This document shows, piece after piece, positions 58,562-64,000 of a stretch of 64,000 bases of DNA (its first letter is position 1; each line of letters starts with the position of its first letter). Under the pieces are notes generated by a model. It worked only from the letters and a program-made list of their open reading frames with translations, did no database searches and was not told the DNA's origin. Source of the stretch: Adineta ricciae (lineage: Eukaryota > Rotifera > Eurotatoria > Adinetida > Adinetidae); assembly GCA_905250025.1 (NCBI GenBank), contig CAJNOJ010000381.1, positions 1 to 64,000 of the forward strand, given 5' to 3'. Position numbers and translations under genes: made by a program.

Positions 58562-59482
58562 ATGGAATCTCGAGCACATAACTATGCAATTAAATCTTCT
58601 CCAACAGCAAACGATCATACAAGTACAAAAAGATGTACAACCGGTATGCTTATCTTTGTTGGAATTTGTTTACTGCTTATTATTCTTGGACTTGGACTTG
58701 GACTCGGCCTTCGATTAGGTCTTAGATCGTCAAGTTCTATATCAACTTGTGACACTGCTACTGCTAAGTGTGGGTGTCCATCAATTTCGCCAAATATCAC
58801 CTCTCGCATTGTTAACGGAAATATCGCTACATCGAACAGTTGGCCATGGATGGTAGCGATTTATATGAGTAACGGCAGACTTTGTGGCGGTACACTCGTG
58901 ACATACGAACATGTTCTTACAGCAGCACACTGTGTAAGTGATGTAACAAGTATTGATGTTGTTGTTTACGCAGGCATTCAAAAGCTGTCAGAACGGTTCA
59001 ACGGACAAGTACGGAATGTTTCTGTCATAACCGTCCATTCAGAATATTCTGATACTAACAAGACGAATGATTTGGCTATACTTAAGTTATCTTCGCCAAT
59101 TATTCCAAGTGCAACAACAAGTCTATGCTGTTTACCTACAATGAGTTCCAAACCTTCAATAGGAGACACGGCTATTTATATCGGTTGGGGTAGAACATCA
59201 CCTTCTTCGGGCTTTTCTGATGAACTTCGACAATCAGTCACACGCGTAGTTGATTCGTCACTCTGTTATTATGCTCCGATAACAGATAACCAAATATGTA
59301 CTGGAAATACTACTAGTATCGCATGTTACGGCGAAAGTGGTAGTCCATTGATGATAAATATCAACAATGCATGGGCATGTGTTGGAGTAGTAAACATGGG
59401 ATTGTTAACTTGTGATTCTTATGTAGTTTTCACTCGAGTAGCTCATTATACTTCGTTTATTTCAAATGCCACATCTACATAG
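58562..59482 (+). CDS. membrane-anchored trypsin-like serine protease (S1) with altered GDSGGP
   Basis: 306 aa from the ATG at 58562; the frame upstream has no ATG. A cytoplasmic tail of about 35 residues and a strongly hydrophobic helix (FVGICLLLIILGLGLGLGL) make it type II. The stem has a CGCPSIS motif and the activation site SRIVNG. The S1 domain follows, with TAAHC (His), TNDLAIL (Asp) and the Ser region ACYGESGSPL. The usual GDSGGP is GESGSP: the Asp that normally pairs with the new N-terminus is Glu and one Gly is Ser, while the catalytic Ser is kept. It may be active with altered zymogen control or be weakly active. Single exon, unlike most genes here. Confidence 0.82.
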   Translation: MESRAHNYAIKSSPTANDHTSTKRCTTGMLIFVGICLLLIILGLGLGLGLRLGLRSSSSISTCDTATAKCGCPSISPNITSRIVNGNIATSNSWPWMVAIYMSNGRLCGGTLVTYEHVLTAAHCVSDVTSIDVVVYAGIQKLSERFNGQVRNVSVITVHSEYSDTNKTNDLAILKLSSPIIPSATTSLCCLPTMSSKPSIGDTAIYIGWGRTSPSSGFSDELRQSVTRVVDSSLCYYAPITDNQICTGNTTSIACYGESGSPLMININNAWACVGVVNMGLLTCDSYVVFTRVAHYTSFISNATST

Positions 59483-59489
59483 TACATCA

Positions 59490-60190
59490 ATCAACGACTC
59501 TTCTCCCGTCTAAAAATAAACTAGCAAAGAGCTCAAAAGACATTTGTCTTTCTAAACTATACATATTTCTTGTGCGAATGTTGCTTTCATAAATAAAAAC
59601 ATAATAAAAGGTATTAGCTAATCTTGAAAATGTGAGTGACGATACTTTACACTTGACTAAAGAAAACTCTCGTCCCTATTGTCACTGAATAGAAACAAAT
59701 AAGAACTTACTATATAACAAATGTTTCTTATCCATCATTTTGATTAAGTACGGAGTTATTTTAGCGCCTGTTTCCAATATTTTCAGGATTTATTCGCTCG
59801 AATATGCGTTTCATCTCGACTCTCTCTACATGGTTCCAAGTAGAACTCAATGTGCTCTATAGATTTCAATCATAAATATTCTTGACCTCACCCTCAAGAT
59901 GACCGTGGTTTCGCAGAATAATTGAATATACAATGATAGAAAAATTAAACAAGGGTGTAGGTGAGAATATATCTCTTGTCTTGTCGTCAATCTCACATCG
60001 AAAATACGGTGCTAGCTTTTCTAAATTAATACAATAAGCTTTCAAAACTAGGTTGTAGTTGTGAATATTTTTTCTTTCCATACAGTCTGAAAGTTCTTTT
60101 ATTATCATCATACAAATAAATAACAGTAAAAGAGGAATGTAAAATATGCTATATTTTAAAAAATTATCAATTAATCCGAGTCGGACATTA
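59490..60190. other. intergenic, nothing recognised
   Basis: 3' flank of the protease gene. The frame at 59866-60111 on the minus strand looks like chance. Confidence 0.5.
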
Positions 60191-60194
60191 CGGA

Positions 60195-60340
60195 GATCGT
60201 AAACGGCGAAATCACGATCGGATACGAATATCGGGTTACGCTGAAATCAGTACTAGAACACAACCGTATATTGACGCTCATCAATCTAAAATAGCCGTAT
60301 ATCGTGACAAATTCGACCGTTAACATCGCCGTTTATGATC
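60195..60340. mobile_element. short CpG-rich inverted-repeat element (candidate MITE)
   Basis: GATCGTAAACGGCGA at 60195 is matched in inverse orientation by TCGCCGTTTATGATC ending at 60340 (one mismatch). About 115 bp lie between them. Composition is more CpG-rich than the flanks. Too short to code. Target-site duplication not evident. Confidence 0.45.
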
Positions 60341-60410
60341 TTATCACAACCTGACTAAAAGGACTTCATAGGATTGCACAAGAATATTATTAAGATTTCA
60401 TAGAATTTCT

Positions 60411-60537
60411 CTAGGACTACATTATGATTCCACTAAAGCTAAAGAATAGACTAGGACTACATTATGATTCCACTAAAGCTAAAGAATAGACTAGGACTAC
60501 ATTATGATTCCACTAAAGCTAAAGAATAGACTAGGAC
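60411..60537. repeat. 40-bp tandem repeat, three perfect copies
   Basis: Units 60411-60450, 60451-60490 and 60491-60530 start CTAGGACTACATTATGATTC and are identical. A 7-nt partial fourth unit follows. A minisatellite, probably variable in copy number. Confidence 0.9.
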
Positions 60538-60539
60538 AC

Positions 60540-61254
60540 ATACTAGGAGAAACACAAAGTAGGCATCTTTATAAAGCAAAAACGGAACTCATTTATTTAT
60601 TCTTTTTTTTGTTCGCTTATGATACCAGTAGAGAATTTTTCGAATGTTCTATTCGTCGACAAACTCTATGCGTCGTCGTCTGAAAATGTCTGTAGAGTAA
60701 AGCAACAGAAGTTTGTTTTTACCAACTGGAAGAATTTTATGTACGTTAATAGAATAGAGATACTGGTCCCCATCATATTGTATGAGTAAAGAATTGATCA
60801 TGTTCGTCGCAAGTGATTCACTTATTCGTCAATTGAATGATTATCATATATGGACATCTTGAGCGACGACAGCAACAAGTAGTATAAAGCAATGTTCTGA
60901 AGCCTATGTGTGCCCAGTTGTGTAATAAGTGATAGCCCCATGAGTGATCATATGAGGGTGAAGATAAACATAAATTTTGACATTATCTTCAAATACTCAT
61001 GAAAAAATAGAAAACATCATGAAGGTACTTATCTTTTACATCGTTTTTAACCGTAGAAAGATTGTGATAGAAATCTTCTCCTTTATTAAAATATATTTAA
61101 GAAAAAAGCTCTTGTTAATATGATAAAATGACAATTAAAGTGAACATGGCGTGAATAAATATAACACAAATGTCATGTAAAATGTTGAATCATTTATCTA
61201 AAACCCATGCTTCTTGGTTTACCATCGACGGAAAGACATCGACCAGTGTTTCTA
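60540..61254. other. intergenic up to scaffold join
   Basis: Nothing recognised. It ends at the single n at 61255, so adjacency to the following gene fragment is unproven. Confidence 0.5.
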
Positions 61255-61255
61255 N
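61255..61255. other. scaffold join (single n)
   Basis: The sequence changes abruptly from unrelated DNA to the middle of a dynamin-like exon. No duplicated overlap is visible here. Confidence 0.85.
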
Positions 61256-62471
61256 ACCCGCTGATACGTTTCCTTTTCTAACTAGTGGTCAACAACCAAG
61301 CTTAACAGGCCCACAAATCAATCTTCTTCAAGAAATTCAGCAGAATCATCTCGATGCCATGCAACGTGCTTTTGGAGTCATCACCAAACTTGACCTTTGC
61401 CAAACAGCAGCCATTTATCAGGAACATTATGAGAAAACATTTGCCGAACTCATAGAAAAGCGCTTCAAACCAGATCGTATCTACGCAACTTGTTCGCGAC
61501 TTGAAATTCCCAACGACAATACCGAAGAATTTCACGTCATTTCTCGAAAACTGCAAAGCTTCGGTGATAATTTAACTCATGGGTTCCAGCGATGTCGAGA
61601 TAGTTTAAATAAATTCATCGAATGGGATCTACCGAAAACACATTTAAAGCAACTAATTGATGTGGGCAAAATAAAACTGATCCAGCTAATTCATGAGCGT
61701 ATCGAAAAAATCAAAGACAAACGAATTTTGCCAGAAAATCTGACAAGCATCTCAATCGAGGAGTACATTACGCAAAAAACAATGAAAGATTGGGATAAAA
61801 CTTATTACAAGGATTACTTTCAACCGATTTTCGATCACGCGAATTACTGGCATACGATGATTGTCACGAAAGAACGCGCGATATTCATTGAAGATGTCAA
61901 ACAGAAGTTTCGTGAAACATTTTATGACGTGACAAAGGAATTCATGCAGCAAAAGTTTCCTATTGAACAATTAGCTTGTGAACAATACACAGCATCAAAA
62001 TTGCAATTGAACATTCATCCTATTGATAATCAAATTCGTGAAAAATTAACTTTCGATTTGGAAAATCATATGGACACAACGGCGAAAATTCTCGCCGAAT
62101 ATTTATATTATAAATACATTTGTGAATTAGAAAATATTCTCAATAAAATATCATCACCCACACAAGATCTATATCGGACGAAATTAACATTAGAAAAATG
62201 CGTTTATCAAGTTCATGCATTGATTCTGAGAGTCTGTCGACCAGTCATTACTGCAACTTTACGATATTCATATTTAGATCTGTCTGCGAAACAAGACGCG
62301 ATCAACGAATTGATTTACATTGCACCGACTGTTGCTTTTAACATAGCGAATATTCCAGATTCGGACGACAACGATGACTTGCTTGGAACACAAATACTTG
62401 CATCAGTAGAATCATTAGCTGATAGAAGTGAAATGACCACGTCGATTATCAGGACACTTTTTAAGAAGTAG
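61256..62471 (+). pseudogene. 3' fragment of dynamin-like GTPase (third locus)
   Basis: Matches the complete gene at 44048-46624 from about residue 420 (ADTF...SGQQPSLTGPQ) to the stop. The frame is fully open and changes are few and scattered (for example E to D, M to I, N to K). G4 TKLD is present, but G1 and G3 lie beyond the join. Homology continues about 105 nt past the stop and then ends near 62578, before the place where the ART-TPR gene would begin. Truncation is at the n, so it may be a real complete gene cut by assembly. Confidence 0.7.
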
Positions 62472-62597
62472 CGAGATGTGTTTTCCCAGGTGACTTATAC
62501 GAGCGCACTCATGTTTTTGTAGTTCAAAAGATAAATATTTCATGTAGAATTATATTTTTGTGACTAATATTCGTTGAGTAGTGTAGAAATCGTTAAC

Positions 62598-63325
62598 TCG
62601 ATTCGAGTATTAAACATCTTCTTCGAGTTTTAAACATCTTCTTCGAGTTTTAAACTTCTGAAATCTAGAACTCGAAACTTCGAGTTTGAAGTTATAAGTT
62701 CGTTAAGGTTACATTTGAAATCTCTGCAGGCAGATGGTGCTGCAGGATGGTTTGGTGGCGGATGAGCGAGAGATTTCGTGTTGTTTCTGCGTGCTGTAGA
62801 CTACACTACGCTCTGTGCCATCGTCGCTTAGTTTTGTAGCTTAGAATACCCTTTCGTACGTCGCACTTTTTTGTATTTCCTGGAGCGCAATGCCGTATGC
62901 GCTCGGCTTGCTCTGTAGTCTATAGTACTTCGTCGCCCTGTCACTCGGCTGCGTCGCCGGGAATGTTCTCCGCTCACTGTTACGTGTACGCTGGAACACC
63001 CTCACATACCCTCGCACACCCACACCGTCACCCACCCTCACCCACACTTTTCGATATACTCCAGAACACCCTCCGCTACACCATCACCCACCCACACCCA
63101 CCCTCACCCTCACTTTGCGATATACTCGACAACACCCTCCCCTACACCATCACCCACCGTCACCCTCACCCTATTCCACAACCCAAAAGCAATGCACGAG
63201 CATCAATCAATCAAAATTTTAAAAGTTTAAAACTCGAACAGTTGAAAACTCGAAGCTTCGAGTTCTAGATTTATAAGTTTAAAAGTTTAAAACTCGAAGT
63301 TGAAAGTTTAATACTCGAACTTTGC
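62598..63325. mobile_element. foldback element with long inverted arms
   Basis: The left arm (about 62598-62700) is built of TTCGAGTTTTAAAC units ending in ATCTAGAACTCGAA. The right arm (about 63218-63325) carries the reverse complements GTTTAAAACTCGAA and TTCGAGTTCTAGAT. Imperfect arms of about 85-100 bp enclose about 520 bp of GC-richer sequence without a convincing gene. No target-site duplication identified. Confidence 0.6.
62990..63180. repeat. C-rich CACCCTCACCCA-type low-complexity tract
   Basis: Strand-asymmetric tract of CACCCT, CACCCA and CACACC units in three degenerate blocks. Each block is followed by a related sequence (TTTTCGATATACTCCAGAACACC, TTTGCGATATACTCGACAACACC), giving a period of about 65 bp. 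It contains CCCACA, which would fit a degenerate rotifer telomere-like motif, but the match is short. Confidence 0.55.
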
Positions 63326-63360
63326 TTTCGAGTTATACATGTATGAAAGTTTGGTGACCG

Positions 63361-63732
63361 TAAACCCCTCCCCGTAATAGAAGCCCCCGGGGGCCTCTAA
63401 TTTGGCTAGCGTAAAAAGTTTTTCAAGGGGGGCTTCTAATATGTCCCATGATTTTTTGAAAATTTTAGGTACCTAAGTTTTCAGGGGTTTTGACAGATTT
63501 GTATGTGATCATAAGCTTTTTGGGGGTTATTACTACTTCTTTACCTCAAAATCTACTGTTTCCTCAAATTTTACGATGATAAAGAAATGAAAATCCTGAA
63601 AAGCTTTGTAAAAAGTTTTGAAAAAAATAGGGGGGCTTCTATTAGGCAAATGCCTTGTTCAGCTCTGAGGGGGCTTCTAATATGAGGGGGTCTTTTAATA
63701 GGGGAGGGGCTTCTATTACAGGGAGGGGTTTA
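63361..63732. mobile_element. MITE with about 30-bp terminal inverted repeats
   Basis: The left end TAAACCCCTCCCCGTAATAG (continuing AAGCCCC) is mirrored at the right end by the reverse complement of GGGGCTTCTATTACAGGG followed by AGGGGTTTA, with one mismatch in about 27. Internal GGGGCTTCTAATATG-type motifs repeat several times in both orientations. 372 bp, non-coding. Terminal TA on both sides would fit TA-target families, but this cannot be settled here. Confidence 0.75.
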
Positions 63733-63839
63733 GCTATTATACAGACCGAATGCGCAGTGAACAGACAAGTATTCTTTTTTTTTAACGTATAGATATAGAT
63801 AGATAATGTTCTTTCTAGTAGAGAAAATACAAACAAAAG

Positions 63840-64000
63840 TTAGAGTTTCTCTTTTACCCGTTCAATATTTCTTGTATAGTCTTCTATACTAGGGCCATTT
63901 GTAGGTAAAGACTCTTGTAGATTTTGCATGGCACATTCATAAGATGAATAAGCTTTTGAGTATTTTTCCATTTCTTCATATAAATAGCCTATGATGTGGT
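63840..64000 (-). CDS. C-terminal end of another TPR protein (runs off the window)
   Basis: Minus-strand frame open from the window edge to a stop at 63840. It encodes one kinesin-light-chain-type TPR end (IGYLYEEMEKYSKAYSSYECAM) and a final helix NIERVKEKL. Layout matches the C-terminus of the ART-TPR gene at 46696 (TPR, then a short helix with RNVDEARNRL). It may be another ART-TPR paralog, but only about 53 codons are visible. Confidence 0.6.
   Translation of the reverse strand, partial: HIIGYLYEEMEKYSKAYSSYECAMQNLQESLPTNGPSIEDYTRNIERVKEKL

Noticed and set aside
63001..63180. Genuine telomeric repeat array
   Set aside because: The C-rich units are irregular and short, with an interspersed 65-bp period. 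There is no uniform hexamer run, so only low-complexity sequence is claimed.

Overview
The window looks like animal nuclear DNA from a bdelloid rotifer. It is AT-rich and holds intron-containing genes on both strands, with mostly 37-60 nt GT-AG introns. Several architectures are ones I associate with bdelloids: an R-S-E ADP-ribosyltransferase fused to kinesin-light-chain-type TPRs, an NHL plus kelch-like secreted protein, and compact gene spacing. The species assignment is inference. Exon boundaries were read by hand from splice motifs and reading-frame continuity.

Layout. 0-5 kb: two convergent paralogous single-pass membrane proteins, a half-LIM/LIM protein, and two tandem secreted Cys-rich mini-proteins. 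5-16.5 kb: a tandem pair of trefoil plus GH31 alpha-glucosidase genes, one intact (923 aa) and one broken by an 89-nt deletion, with a small unknown gene between them. 16.7-22.3 kb: a VWA-PX protein and an NHL-kelch protein. 23.5-49.4 kb: an accessory cluster with two secreted coiled-coil proteins, a ZZ/SAM-like/YfaP-like protein, an LRAT-AIG1-type GTPase fusion with lipidation motifs at both ends, a dynamin-like GTPase and an ART-TPR protein. Much of this cluster appears twice (about 27.4-36.3 kb and 36.3-44.5 kb). A further dynamin-like 3' fragment lies at 61.3-62.5 kb.

50.3-57.6 kb is the most surprising part. It holds an L-xylulose-reductase-like SDR, a class I SAM methyltransferase, a 139-aa protein, and one gene whose exons join in frame into a cyclodipeptide-synthase-like domain, a membrane segment and a cytochrome P450. 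Together they look like a small natural-product pathway (aminoacyl-tRNA-dependent cyclodipeptide formation plus oxidation, methylation and reduction tailoring), plausibly acquired horizontally and then intronised. 58.5-64 kb: a membrane-anchored trypsin-like protein with an altered active-site motif, tandem repeats, two inverted-repeat elements, and the 3' end of another TPR gene leaving the window.

Caution: four single-n joins (24264, 27377, 36258, 61255) are scaffold joins. Two have exactly 221 nt repeated on both sides, which is an unmerged contig overlap. The doubled 27-44 kb block may therefore be two haplotypes or homoeologous copies laid in tandem rather than a true tandem duplication.
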